Shown here: positions 46,044 to 55,304 of the stretch, piece by piece | Position numbering within the stretch: the stretch's first letter is position 1 | Layout of the letters: every line of letters begins with the position of its first letter | Assembly (NCBI RefSeq): GCF_028748185.1 | Contig: NZ_CP118164.1 | Span: forward strand, 2,046,001-2,110,000 | Source of the DNA: Bremerella sp. P1 | GTDB lineage: Bacteria > Planctomycetota > Planctomycetia > Pirellulales > Pirellulaceae | DNA length: 64,000 bases | Direction of reading: 5' to 3' | Position numbers and translations under genes: made by a program | Notes under the pieces: generated by a model | What the model saw: the letters and a program-made list of their open reading frames with translations, nothing else | Databases searched by the model: none | What the model was told of the DNA's origin: nothing

Positions 46044-47993
46044 ATGAATCGCGCTTCGATTTGCCTGCTTTTCGTTTGCCTGTTTGCCACCTCGGGCTTC
46101 GCCCAGGATGCAATCAAGCCAATCGCCCGCCGCTTGCCGGCCAAGAGCGACTACTCGCTTCCTGAGCCGACCAAGAAGAACCTGGAAGCTCGGTTGGCCG
46201 AAATCGAGAAGTTTTCCGCACCGGTGAAAGACAACCCGCTGTTCGCCGATGTCGACGTCTATCGCAAGGCCGTCGAGTTCGCCATCAAGCATGGCGAGTT
46301 CTACGGCGAAGGAGACATCAAGAAGGCCCAGGCATGCCTGACCATGGCTCGTAATCGTGCCGAAAGCCTGGCCAAGAACAGCACACATTGGAAAGAACAA
46401 ACGGGCCTGGTCGTTCGCGGTTACACCAGCAGCATCGATGGCAGCTCACAGCCGTATGGCCTGGTGATTCCCAAGGACCTGGATCTTTCCAAGCCTCAGC
46501 CCCTGTACATTTGGCTTCATGGTCGCGGCGACAAGGCCACCGACCTGCACTTCATTCACGAACGCTCGACCAAAGTCGGCCAGATCTCTCCCGACGACGC
46601 CATCGTCCTGCATCCGTTCGGCCGTCAATGTATCGGCTTCAAGTCGGCCGGCGAGATCGACGTGCTCGATGCGATTGCGGCAGTAAAAGAGCAATACAAC
46701 ATTGACGACGACCGCATCGTGCTGATGGGTTTCTCGATGGGTGGTGCCGGTTGCTGGCACATTGGTGCCCACTATGCCGAGAACTTCGTGGCGATGAGCC
46801 CTGGGGCTGGCTTCGCCGAAACGGCCCGCTACCAAAACCTGAAGAAAGAAGACTATCCGCCCCAATACGAGCAAACGCTGTGGAAGGTGTACGACGTCCC
46901 GAACTACACAACCAACTTGTTCAATCTGCCGGTCGTGGCTTACAGCGGCGAGAACGATAAGCAAATCCAGGCTGCCCGGGTGATGGAAGAAGCCTTCAAG
47001 AAAGAAGGGCAAATGCTGACCCACTTGATCGGCCCCAAGATGGGTCACAAGTACGCCCCGGAAACGCTCACACAAATCCTGGCGATGGTGAAAGCGGCCC
47101 GAGATGAAGGTCAAGCTGAATACCCGCAGAACGTCACCATCCAAACGCCCACCTTGCGTTACGGCAAGATGCACTGGGTCGAACTTCTGGAACTGACGCG
47201 GCACTGGGAAGATAGCCGAGTCGGTGCGTTGTGGAAGTCGGACGACGAACTCTTCGTTGTCACGCTGAACGTCGCCAAGATGAAGGTCAACCTCGACAAG
47301 GCCAAGAAATTCAACCTCGAAATCGACGGCCAGAAGCTTGTCGTGAACGATGGTGCAGAACCGGCCGAGTCGATCATCCTGGTCAAGAATGGCAACGACT
47401 GGGAGGTCACCGATCGTGTGGCCTCGACTGACAAGCTGCACAAGATCCCAGGCCTGCAAGGTCCGATTGACGACGCCTTGATGGCACCCTTCCTGGTCGT
47501 TCTGCCTTCGGGCAAGTCTGAAAACGCCAAGCTCCAGCGTTGGATCGACTTCGAGTCGAAGCACCTGGCCGACCGTTGGCAGGCACTGTTCCGCGGCAAG
47601 CTTCGTACCAAGCTCGATAAAGACGTGACTGACGAAGACATTCAGAAGTACAACCTGATCTGCTGGGGCACGCCGGAGACCAACTCGATCTTGAAAAAGA
47701 CGATCGGCGAGTTGCCGCTGGGATGGGACAAGAAGGAGATCTCGCTCGGCAAGCACAAGGTCGACTCGGCCAATCATGTTCCGCTGATGATCTACCCGAA
47801 TCCGTTGAACCAACAGAAGTACTTGGTGATCAACAGTGGTCCGACGTTCCGCGAGAACCACGACCGCACCAACAGCCTGCAAAACCCAAAACTGCCGGAC
47901 TGGGCGTTTATTGACCTTCGCCAAGACCCTGACGGCGATTCGCCAGGCAAAGTGGTTGCGGCAGACTTCTTTGACGAAGCGTGGCAGCCGTAA
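46044..47993 (+). CDS. Exported alpha/beta hydrolase (esterase/peptidase-like)
   Basis: A 649-residue protein with a signal peptide (~1-20, ending GFAQDA). The alpha/beta hydrolase core carries the nucleophile elbow G-F-S-M-G-G (around 230) and an oxyanion loop (IWLHGRGDK). Sequence outside the core is unrecognised; the C-terminal ~250 residues form an additional domain. The frame is open 81 codons upstream, but the ATG at 46044 begins the signal peptide. Esterase or prolyl-oligopeptidase-like activity is inferred. It ends a short same-direction run with the DUF1080 and DUF1801 genes. Confidence 0.82.
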   Translation: MNRASICLLFVCLFATSGFAQDAIKPIARRLPAKSDYSLPEPTKKNLEARLAEIEKFSAPVKDNPLFADVDVYRKAVEFAIKHGEFYGEGDIKKAQACLTMARNRAESLAKNSTHWKEQTGLVVRGYTSSIDGSSQPYGLVIPKDLDLSKPQPLYIWLHGRGDKATDLHFIHERSTKVGQISPDDAIVLHPFGRQCIGFKSAGEIDVLDAIAAVKEQYNIDDDRIVLMGFSMGGAGCWHIGAHYAENFVAMSPGAGFAETARYQNLKKEDYPPQYEQTLWKVYDVPNYTTNLFNLPVVAYSGENDKQIQAARVMEEAFKKEGQMLTHLIGPKMGHKYAPETLTQILAMVKAARDEGQAEYPQNVTIQTPTLRYGKMHWVELLELTRHWEDSRVGALWKSDDELFVVTLNVAKMKVNLDKAKKFNLEIDGQKLVVNDGAEPAESIILVKNGNDWEVTDRVASTDKLHKIPGLQGPIDDALMAPFLVVLPSGKSENAKLQRWIDFESKHLADRWQALFRGKLRTKLDKDVTDEDIQKYNLICWGTPETNSILKKTIGELPLGWDKKEISLGKHKVDSANHVPLMIYPNPLNQQKYLVINSGPTFRENHDRTNSLQNPKLPDWAFIDLRQDPDGDSPGKVVAADFFDEAWQP

Positions 47994-48042
47994 GCCCTTC
48001 TCAGGCTGATCTTAGCTGCCGGATCACCCGTGCTTTTCGATC

Positions 48043-48642
48043 TTACGCCTTCGCTGCGAATGCGCGGCGAAGGTGCGGCTCGAATGCTTCCAGCGGTGGT
48101 GTCTTCTTCTCCGGATCTTTGGCCGTATCATCCCAGATCCGGAGTTCGACGGTTGCCTGGTAATGCGGGTTGCTCTCGAACTGGGTAGCTTCCTCCGCGT
48201 CCATCGGCCCTCCTTGGAGTCTTAGGCTAATCTGTGACGGCTCGCTGAGCGTTTCATAGTATCCTGGCCGAGCCAGACACATGTATCGCTTGGCGTCGAC
48301 ATGCATCTTGACGGGCTCATAGGTTGCGGGGCCAAAGTGCGACTTGAGGAAGTGAAAGCCGACTCGCTCGTGATGGTCGTCGATGCCCTGATCAGGAGCG
48401 TCATCTGGCAGTTCGTGCAGTAGATGACCAATATCGTGCAGCAGTGCGGCCGCGATCAATTCGGAGGTGGCGTTGTTTTCCAGCGCCAACGTGGCGGCCT
48501 GGAGTGCGTGCTCGAGCTGGGTGACCGCCTCGTGACCGTAACCTGAATCACCGCGGGCACGCAAAAGATCGATAATCTCAGCGACGATATCTTGCGAGTC
48601 GCTCTGCTTTAAACGGCCTGGCAGGTTCATGTCCGCTTCCAT
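48043..48642 (-). CDS. PhnZ/TmpB-like HD-domain phosphonate oxygenase
   Basis: A 199-residue HD-fold protein. It shows the PhnZ-family signature: GYGHEAVTQLEHALQAA, where Tyr and Glu gate the substrate, the metal-binding LLHDIGHLLHE, DDHHERVG, VKMHVDAKRYM and the closing ISLRLQGGPM and LRIWDD blocks. Relatives oxidise 2-amino- or trimethylamino-ethylphosphonates with a mixed-valent di-iron site. I start at 48642, which has AGGA 6 nt upstream; a longer frame lacks that. No other phosphonate genes are adjacent, so the substrate and pathway are inferred from family only. Confidence 0.82.
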   Translation of the reverse strand: MEADMNLPGRLKQSDSQDIVAEIIDLLRARGDSGYGHEAVTQLEHALQAATLALENNATSELIAAALLHDIGHLLHELPDDAPDQGIDDHHERVGFHFLKSHFGPATYEPVKMHVDAKRYMCLARPGYYETLSEPSQISLRLQGGPMDAEEATQFESNPHYQATVELRIWDDTAKDPEKKTPPLEAFEPHLRRAFAAKA

Positions 48643-48746
48643 CCTTTTTCCTAAGATCAGGGTGAGTCTTAGGCATACCCGGGACATGACTGTCAGTCAA
48701 CATTATCGCACTGCAATAAAGAAGATGGTGATCCGTAGAGAGGGGA

Positions 48747-49226
48747 TCAGTTCAAGAAGTCTTCGCCTTGGTGGACGCGATCGTGTTCGGGACTCTCGAC
48801 GTCTTCCGGACCTTCGACACAGGGGTCTTCTTCCGTGAACGATGCCCCAATTTCGAAGCAAAGCTCATTCAAGCGGCGGCAGCGGATGACGGTGCATGTC
48901 AGACGCTGAGCGGAAGTCCAAAGAGTTACCTGTTCGCCGGGGTAGAGTTCCGTATCGTGGAGAAAACGGATGCCGCTCGAAGAAATATCGATCGAGTAGC
49001 CTACTACGTACTGATGATTCCGCGGTACCGAAGGCAACGAAGCGAACGATTCAATTAGCAACTTACCGGGACAGTACAACCGCGTGGCACGACGCATATC
49101 GAGTGCTTGCGCAGGCAGCACCCCACGGCGGTTTTCTAAGTCCGCAAATTGATCGGGCAATTGAATCCGGCAGCGAAGCCGGTCCAAGAGCAACTTCATT
49201 TTTTGCGAATAGACTGTTTCCAGCAT
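48747..49226 (-). CDS. PilZ-domain protein
   Basis: A 159-residue protein with a PilZ domain in the centre: R-R-A-T-R in MRRATRLY, then D-I-S-S-S-G (~80-85), the c-di-GMP-binding signature. The N-terminal 40 residues are helical; the C-terminal tail is acidic. It overlaps the HD-GYP gene by ~30 bp (an ATG at 49199 forms an ATGA junction with the HD-GYP stop), so the two are co-translated. It probably reads out c-di-GMP controlled by the neighbouring enzyme. Confidence 0.85.
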   Translation of the reverse strand: MLETVYSQKMKLLLDRLRCRIQLPDQFADLENRRGVLPAQALDMRRATRLYCPGKLLIESFASLPSVPRNHQYVVGYSIDISSSGIRFLHDTELYPGEQVTLWTSAQRLTCTVIRCRRLNELCFEIGASFTEEDPCVEGPEDVESPEHDRVHQGEDFLN

Positions 49227-50173
49227 TGATACATTTCCTGATCCAAGCCGTCCGATAGGTGTTGATCCATCATGGACAAAGCTTCGTTCAACGAATAACG
49301 AGCGCGGTACGGGCGATTACTGATCAGCGATTCAAACACATTGACCACGCTGCACAGACGTGCCCACGGGTGGATCTCATCGCCGACGGCACTGACCGGG
49401 TAGCCCTTGCCGTTGGTACGTTCGTGATGCTGATAGACGACCATCAACTGAGCATACGAAACATCGGTTCGCTTACCCAAACGTCGAAAGCCGAGGGCTG
49501 GGTGTTTTTGGGCGACGCGTTGTTCGCGTCGTTGTAGTCGGTCGTTCTTCGTCAGAATGCGTTCGCTTACTGACAACTTGCCGATATCGTGCAGAATACC
49601 GGCCGTAGCAACCGCTGTAAGTTCGTCGTTGCCGACCAGTCGCAGGTCGCGTGCCAGGGCGACCATCATGTACGAGACGTTCAGCGAATGTGTGACTGTC
49701 AGGTAGTCGTGATGCAAAAGCGAAATCAAGTCGCCGGCCGCCATGTCGTCGCGACACAGCAGTCGAACGGCGAGCGAGGAAATATTGCCTGCGCTACGCA
49801 TGACTTCGTCGGTGTCGTTCGTCTGAAACGCGGAGGTGAGAAGCCCCTCAACCACCTGATTAAGCTTACCGAAGCGATCTCTGAGCGAGAGAGTTTCGTC
49901 GCGAATCAACACATCGAGCTTGCGACGAATAAACCGCTGCATTTCGTCGTGATCGATATCGGTCGCGTAAAGCCAATTGGTTTCGCTTTCGATTAGCCGC
50001 TGAAGGTCTTCCGGCTGCATCGGCAGATTTGCCGCGCGATACAGGCGCAGGCGACCGGTTTCCGAGTCTTTGCGGTAAAGATCTACGGCAGGTACCTCGT
50101 CGGCAGATAACAATGCCACAGGTATTGGCGTATAGCCGAGGCATTGAGTCGCGATGGTCGAAGTGGATGCCAT
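49196..50173 (-). CDS. HD-GYP domain protein (c-di-GMP phosphodiesterase)
   Basis: A 325-residue protein with a complete HD-GYP domain: LLHHDYLTVTHSLNVSYM, LHDIGKLSV, HPALGFRRLG and the HHERTNGKGYP signature. The N-terminal ~140 residues form an unknown sensor-like part. It should hydrolyse c-di-GMP to pGpG or GMP. Its 3' end overlaps the PilZ gene, so synthesis of enzyme and effector is coupled. No diguanylate cyclase lies nearby. Confidence 0.92.
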   Translation of the reverse strand: MASTSTIATQCLGYTPIPVALLSADEVPAVDLYRKDSETGRLRLYRAANLPMQPEDLQRLIESETNWLYATDIDHDEMQRFIRRKLDVLIRDETLSLRDRFGKLNQVVEGLLTSAFQTNDTDEVMRSAGNISSLAVRLLCRDDMAAGDLISLLHHDYLTVTHSLNVSYMMVALARDLRLVGNDELTAVATAGILHDIGKLSVSERILTKNDRLQRREQRVAQKHPALGFRRLGKRTDVSYAQLMVVYQHHERTNGKGYPVSAVGDEIHPWARLCSVVNVFESLISNRPYRARYSLNEALSMMDQHLSDGLDQEMYQCWKQSIRKK

Positions 50174-50445
50174 GGTTCAGGACTAACCTTAAGTGTCGTA
50201 CCGGGGCAAAAACACGTTGCGCCGGGTGATGCGATACTTCTCAAGATTAGGTCACAACGACAACCGGTCTGACCTCTTGGTATTGATTCCCCATGGGCTT
50301 GCGGCAAACCCACCTGCAGACAGGGCTGAACCGTTTTAGTGGTAACGGTCGTATCGATTAAGTGGCCACGCCATGGCCACCTACCTGGTCCAGATGACGA
50401 TAACGGCAGCCATGCTTGCTGCACATTTGACGCAAGTAAATTGGC

Positions 50446-52170
50446 TTAACCACCCAGCAGCAGTTGGTTGCCGAGAATCAGCTCGATCGCTACGCGGCAA
50501 AGCATGAACAAAACGATGACGAGAATCGCCCAGGTCAGGCATTGATTCATGCGATCAACCCGCGTGAGGCCTAGCGTGTCGATCCACGAAGGAGGCGGAT
50601 TTCGCTTCAAGATGCCGGGGGTCACTTTCCATAGCGGTTTGATGGCCTGCATCCCTTCGAGCCACCAACTGGGCAGTCGAAGCCAACGAAAAGGACGCAC
50701 GCTTAACGGCGTCTGGTCATTCTCCAGAGTCCTCTCGACGAAGTGCCCCTGGAACCATTTGAGCATCGCATATGGCCATCCACACGGCTCCTCGCCAATA
50801 GGACTGTAAGGCCCCATGTACTCGACCAGCTTTGGGGTACGACGAAAGACCGCGTTCGCCGCGTGCAGCCTATGAATACTCCGCGTCAGGGCAATTCGCT
50901 GCAACAGGCAAACGATCATCGCGATGAAGGTGATCGAGAAAATGATTCCGTCGACACCCCCGAGCGCCAAGTAGACCCACGTAGACCGACTGCTCAGGTT
51001 GCTCACCAGCGGCTCGTAATAGTTGTCGTAGCGAAACCGCAGGAACTCATCGATTTCGTAGTCGGTGTGGGGAACCTTGAAAAAGTTCTCCGAGATCTCT
51101 TCGACTCGCTGCGGGATCGGTCGTTCGATCAGCTGCTGGGGCGACTTGGAATAGCTTCCCAGGAAGTAAGGCACGAACAAGACACAGAAAAAGAGAGTGA
51201 TGATTCCCAGCTTCTTCCAGGTGTAGTTTTGCAGCAACTTGGTCCAGGGATCTTGTGCCTTGGCGTCGAACTCTCCGCCGCTGACGAACGTTTGATCCAA
51301 CAGCAGACCCTGCGTTCCACGGAGGTTGCAGTCGCCCAGGTTCGCTTGCCGCAAGATGGCCGCAGTAAAGTCCGCCCCTTCGCAATCGGCACCATGAGCC
51401 GTCGCCCCGTGCAGGTTGGCTCGCTCGAAGCAAGTTTGCTTGAGAGTGGCGTTCTGCAGGTTCGCATAGCTGAGGTCGGCCTCGGTGAACGTTGCCCGAT
51501 CGAGACATGTTCCATCGAAGACCACATCGGCCAAGTTGGCGCGATGAAAACTGGCTCCGGCAACATCCGACTGCATGAAATTAGCACCGGTTAACTTGGC
51601 TCGCTCAAACGATGCATCGTGACAACGGGCCTCTTTGACCTTGGCGGAGGAAAGCACTGCCCCATCTAAATTGGCATGGTCGAGCGTGACCGAGCGCATA
51701 TTGGCATGGTCGAGGTTGGCATCCTGCAGCTGAGTGCTGGTCATATCGGCTTCTGCAAAATCGCAGAAGGAAAGATTCGCTTCCTGAAAGACCGCACCGG
51801 CCAGGCGAGCGCCTCGGAAGTCGCTGGCCGCGATCGTCGCGTCCCGCAGCACGGCCCCCTCGAGATGGATACCGCGCAAATCGGCGCTTCGCAGCGTGAT
51901 GCCCTCAAGGTGAACCACCTTATCCTGTGGCTGTGTCCCTTCCAAAGAGTCCTGCCGCCAGTGGTTCCAGGCCTTGAAGCGGTCGGGATCGGTCTTCGGC
52001 TTACGAAGTGCCGTTTCCAGATGAACCAGATGCACCCAATCCCCTGTGAAGCTCGGATGCTTCCCCCTCAGATCGGCCAACGTGGCAGGCGTTAATTTGC
52101 CTTCGTTGTAGGCCGTCTTGGACGCGGAAGCGGATTCCGCAACAATTACCGGTGATTGCGACTTATTCAT
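50446..52170 (-). CDS. Pentapeptide-repeat membrane protein
   Basis: A 574-residue protein. About 90-290 hold many A(D/N)LxX pentapeptide repeats forming a right-handed quadrilateral beta helix (blocks like AVLRDAT, ANLSFCDFAEAD, ANLQNATLKQ). The C-terminal half has four probable transmembrane helices (around 325-345, 415-435 and the last 60 residues). I start at the ATG at 52170; a GTG twelve codons earlier is possible, and neither has a strong ribosome site. The beta helix suggests a binding surface at the membrane. Function unknown. Confidence 0.78.
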   Translation of the reverse strand: MNKSQSPVIVAESASASKTAYNEGKLTPATLADLRGKHPSFTGDWVHLVHLETALRKPKTDPDRFKAWNHWRQDSLEGTQPQDKVVHLEGITLRSADLRGIHLEGAVLRDATIAASDFRGARLAGAVFQEANLSFCDFAEADMTSTQLQDANLDHANMRSVTLDHANLDGAVLSSAKVKEARCHDASFERAKLTGANFMQSDVAGASFHRANLADVVFDGTCLDRATFTEADLSYANLQNATLKQTCFERANLHGATAHGADCEGADFTAAILRQANLGDCNLRGTQGLLLDQTFVSGGEFDAKAQDPWTKLLQNYTWKKLGIITLFFCVLFVPYFLGSYSKSPQQLIERPIPQRVEEISENFFKVPHTDYEIDEFLRFRYDNYYEPLVSNLSSRSTWVYLALGGVDGIIFSITFIAMIVCLLQRIALTRSIHRLHAANAVFRRTPKLVEYMGPYSPIGEEPCGWPYAMLKWFQGHFVERTLENDQTPLSVRPFRWLRLPSWWLEGMQAIKPLWKVTPGILKRNPPPSWIDTLGLTRVDRMNQCLTWAILVIVLFMLCRVAIELILGNQLLLGG

Positions 52171-52328
52171 CGGAGCGATGTCTGAGGGCGGTCTTATAGA
52201 CCCCACTAAGGTGTTAAGATCCTAGGATCCACCAGGATACGGCCATCGCGCAAGATTCGGTAGTCGCACTATGTGAAGATCATGTTACGACTTGTTTGCA
52301 ACCCACTTTAAAGCGATAAACTGCGACC

Positions 52329-54125
52329 GTGCCCCCCGTTATTAATATCCAAAACGCGACGAAGCGATTCGGCCACAAGGTGCTTCTCGATAGCGCCAGT
52401 GCCGCCATCACCGACGATCACAAAGTAGGCCTGGTCGGGCGTAATGGTGCCGGAAAATCCACCCTTTGCCGAGCCATCCTAGGGGACGAAGAGCTCGAAA
52501 AAGGCGAAGTGGTCCTCCATCCTAAGACTCGCCTGGGATATCTCCGCCAGCACGATCCCTTTCATGAAGGGGAAACGGTCGTTGGTTTTTTGATGCGCGA
52601 CAGCCATCAGCCCGATTGGAAGTGTGGAGAAGTCGCTGCTCGCTTTGAGATCAAAGGGGCCATGCTCGATGCCCCCGTGCACAACTTATCAGGCGGTTGG
52701 CAAACGCGTGTCAAGCTGACGGCCCTGCTGCTGCACGACCCCTCCTTCCTGATTTTGGACGAACCGACGAACTTTCTCGACATTCGTACCCAGATGCTGC
52801 TTGAGCGATTTTTGAAGAGCTACAAAGGGGGCTACCTGATCGTTTCCCACGACCGGGGCTTTCTGAAGCAAACGTGTAATGAAACGCTGGAGCTTTCGCG
52901 CGGCAAGCTGACTCTTTATCCCGGCAGCATCGAGGACTACATCGAATACCGCGACGAACGCAAGCTGCATGACGAGCGGGTTAACGCCGCGACCAAGGCC
53001 AAGGCCAAGCAGCTGCAACGCTTCATCGACAAAAACCGGGCCGGTGCCAACACGGCCGCCCAGGCGAAGAACAAGCAGAAACAGCTCAACCGGCTCGAGT
53101 ACATCGAGATCGAAGAAGACGAAGCGAGTGCCTACATTCGCGTGCCGCAGGTCGACGTGAAGAAAGGGACGGCCGTCCGCTGTGAAGGACTGTCGATTGG
53201 CTATCCCGATCGCGTGGTCGCCGATGGAATCACGCTCGATATCGAACACGGTGCCCGAGCCGCGGTCGTGGGTGACAACGGCCAGGGTAAAACGACCTTT
53301 CTGCGCACGCTGGTCGGCTCTCTGGAACCCAAAGCAGGCGAAGTGAAATGGGGACACAACACCGACATCGGCATCTACGCTCAGCATGTCTACTCGACGC
53401 TGCCAGCCAACGAGACGGTGGAGGAATACCTCCTAGGTGTACGCGATCCGTCGATCAATCATCAACAGGTACTAAGCGTCGCCGGTAGCTTCCTGTTCCG
53501 CGGCGACGACGTGCAGAAGAAGGTGAAGGTCCTCAGTGGTGGTGAGCGTGCTCGACTTTGCCTCGCAGGCCTGCTGCTGGGCAAATACAACATCCTGATC
53601 CTCGACGAACCAGGCAACCATTTAGACGTGGAAACGGTCGACTCGCTGTGTGAAGCCCTGGACGATTACAACGGCACGGTCATCTTCACCAGCCACGACC
53701 GCTACTTCGTTCGCCGCATCGCAACCCAGATCATCGAAGTCAGTGGCGGCAAGGTAACCCACATCCCCAGCGACTACGAGCATTACCTCTATCGCTTGAG
53801 CCAGGAAATTGAACAGGAAGATGGCAACGAGGTCGCCGCCACGATCTCCGGTGATGGTCGCGATGCCGACCTGGCCAAGGAAGAACGCAAGCAGCGCAAC
53901 AAAGAGGCCCGGGCCGCTCGCAAGGAAGTGAACAAGCTGGAAAGCAAGATCGCCAAGCTCGATGACGAACGGAAAGACCTCAACAACCAGCTGATGGCCA
54001 TCACGGATCCGATCGAAGCCCAAAAAGTGCACGAGAAATTCACCGCTATCGTCGATGAAATCACGGAGCTGGAAGTGAAGTGGCTTGAGTACCAGGAACA
54101 GCTGGAAGATATTGAGGACAGCTAA
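52329..54125 (+). CDS. ABC-F ATPase (translation/stress-type)
   Basis: A 598-residue protein with two ABC ATPase domains and no membrane segments. Domain 1: Walker A GRNGAGKST (~38-46), signature LSGGWQTR and Walker B LILDEPTNFLD; domain 2: GDNGQGKTT, LSGGERAR and LILDEPGNHLD. A charged linker separates them and the last ~100 residues form a coiled coil. ABC-F proteins act on the ribosome or in stress tolerance. The start is a GTG with no clear ribosome site. Subfamily is not assigned. Confidence 0.92.
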   Translation: MPPVINIQNATKRFGHKVLLDSASAAITDDHKVGLVGRNGAGKSTLCRAILGDEELEKGEVVLHPKTRLGYLRQHDPFHEGETVVGFLMRDSHQPDWKCGEVAARFEIKGAMLDAPVHNLSGGWQTRVKLTALLLHDPSFLILDEPTNFLDIRTQMLLERFLKSYKGGYLIVSHDRGFLKQTCNETLELSRGKLTLYPGSIEDYIEYRDERKLHDERVNAATKAKAKQLQRFIDKNRAGANTAAQAKNKQKQLNRLEYIEIEEDEASAYIRVPQVDVKKGTAVRCEGLSIGYPDRVVADGITLDIEHGARAAVVGDNGQGKTTFLRTLVGSLEPKAGEVKWGHNTDIGIYAQHVYSTLPANETVEEYLLGVRDPSINHQQVLSVAGSFLFRGDDVQKKVKVLSGGERARLCLAGLLLGKYNILILDEPGNHLDVETVDSLCEALDDYNGTVIFTSHDRYFVRRIATQIIEVSGGKVTHIPSDYEHYLYRLSQEIEQEDGNEVAATISGDGRDADLAKEERKQRNKEARAARKEVNKLESKIAKLDDERKDLNNQLMAITDPIEAQKVHEKFTAIVDEITELEVKWLEYQEQLEDIEDS

Positions 54126-54164
54126 AAAAAGGTAAGCCACCAAGCAGTGCCTGGCGGCTTACCT
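54124..54164. terminator. Bidirectional terminator between ABC-F and cytochrome genes
   Basis: GGTAAGCC (54131-54138) pairs with GGCTTACC (54156-54163), with an inner CC/GG extension. An A7 run before it is a T tract on the minus strand, so it can end the convergent cytochrome transcript as well as the ABC-F one. Confidence 0.75.
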
Positions 54165-54185
54165 TCCAGCTTATCGCTCGTTGCC

Positions 54186-54665
54186 CTACGGAGTCAGGAT
54201 GTGCTCGCCGCCGGCGAACTGATGATGGCAGGCATTACAACTTTGTACCATCGACTTGTAGTTCGCCGAGGCGTTTTCAAAGTCTTTGGCCTGGGCAGCA
54301 CGGTAGAACTTGCCGCCAAAATCGCGGACTTCGGTGCTATGCTTGTTCCAGTCCGCGGCATCTTTCTCAGGCTGACGAATCAGGAGCAGGTTGCCTCCTT
54401 CGGCCAGAATCAGAGAACCGGCCTTCATCGCTTTCCAGCCCTGGTTGTTCTCAGGCGCCTGGGCCATGACTGGCTTTAATTGCTTGAACGTCGGCTGAAA
54501 CACATACTCCATAAATTCGTGCATATCGGGTTCGACGGGAGTCGGTGCGTCCGTCGATGCTGGGGGAGCCGCGGCGATTGTCTGAACGCCAGGGGCAAAG
54601 GTCAAAGCGGCACAAGTAACAAACACAAAGCAGGAAACGATTGCGAGGGAATAACGCAAGTTCAT
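54186..54665 (-). CDS. Cytochrome c'-like protein
   Basis: A 159-residue exported protein (signal peptide ~1-34, ending ALTFAPG). The haem site C-N-A-C-H sits near the C-terminus, followed by H-Q-F, which fits cytochrome c' and related four-helix cytochromes. Long helices fill the middle (PTFKQLKPVMAQAPE, AKDFENASANYKSMV). I start at the ATG at 54665 with AGGAG 7 nt upstream. It probably binds small ligands or carries electrons in the periplasm; the partner is unknown. Confidence 0.85.
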   Translation of the reverse strand: MNLRYSLAIVSCFVFVTCAALTFAPGVQTIAAAPPASTDAPTPVEPDMHEFMEYVFQPTFKQLKPVMAQAPENNQGWKAMKAGSLILAEGGNLLLIRQPEKDAADWNKHSTEVRDFGGKFYRAAQAKDFENASANYKSMVQSCNACHHQFAGGEHILTP

Positions 54666-54776
54666 AAGGAAACTCCTAGAAAAACAAATCATCGCGCGCA
54701 GCTGACCGACAGGGCTTAGGTATCAGCCATCACGCTTAGACAGAAACAGGAAGATAAGAGAACGACCCCTCGGTCG

Positions 54777-55172
54777 TTAATTCCGCAAGACTAAGAACTG
54801 GAGGTAAATCTTCGGACCAATGACTGCTTGAGCAGTGGCACCGAGCTTACAACGACCACGATCCAAAGACTCAGCGAAGGTCGAAATCGCCAGATCCGCC
54901 GATCCTTCAACGAACTGCAAGTCCATGCCCGCAAAACGGTCGTTACCACGGAGGATCGCACGATCGTGGCTTTGCTGACTACCGTAGAAATGCCAATGCC
55001 AACCACGGGGCATTTCGTCGGCTGCTTCCGCCCAATGGAATTGTTCGCGATGCCGATCTAGCTCTGCTTGCTGCATCCCTCGATGGGAATGCCCCCAAGG
55101 CAGCGGCACGACACCGGTTGTTGCCAAAATGGTAAAAATCAGAATTCGGACGAGCCAAACCAAGAGACACAC
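54777..55172 (-). CDS. Hypothetical exported protein
   Basis: A 131-residue protein with a hydrophobic N-terminal signal or anchor (~2-24). The mature part (WHWHFYGSQQSHD, RAILRGNDRFAG, ILQFLVL-like end) is not recognised. The Trp/His-rich stretch could bind a metal, but this is speculation. It lies between the cytochrome c'-like gene and a divergent transporter. Confidence 0.55.
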   Translation of the reverse strand: MCLLVWLVRILIFTILATTGVVPLPWGHSHRGMQQAELDRHREQFHWAEAADEMPRGWHWHFYGSQQSHDRAILRGNDRFAGMDLQFVEGSADLAISTFAESLDRGRCKLGATAQAVIGPKIYLQFLVLRN

Positions 55173-55304
55173 GCTCCGCGAACCAGTAACAACTCGTTCT
55201 CATCTTAGTTCAAACAGGAAGCCGCTACCAGCTACCTGATCCACCCTGGGCGCGATCATCGGTAGTCGCGAGGAAAGCCAGGGACTGCTATCCTGCAAGC
55301 AGGT

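Noticed and set aside
46446-47924. 492-codon minus-strand frame
   Set aside because: Antisense shadow of the alpha/beta hydrolase gene; no family features.
50174-50445. Possible c-di-GMP riboswitch upstream of the HD-GYP gene
   Set aside because: Read both strands against the GEMM core; the conserved bases are not there. Only a GTGGCCA/TGGCCAC hairpin is present.
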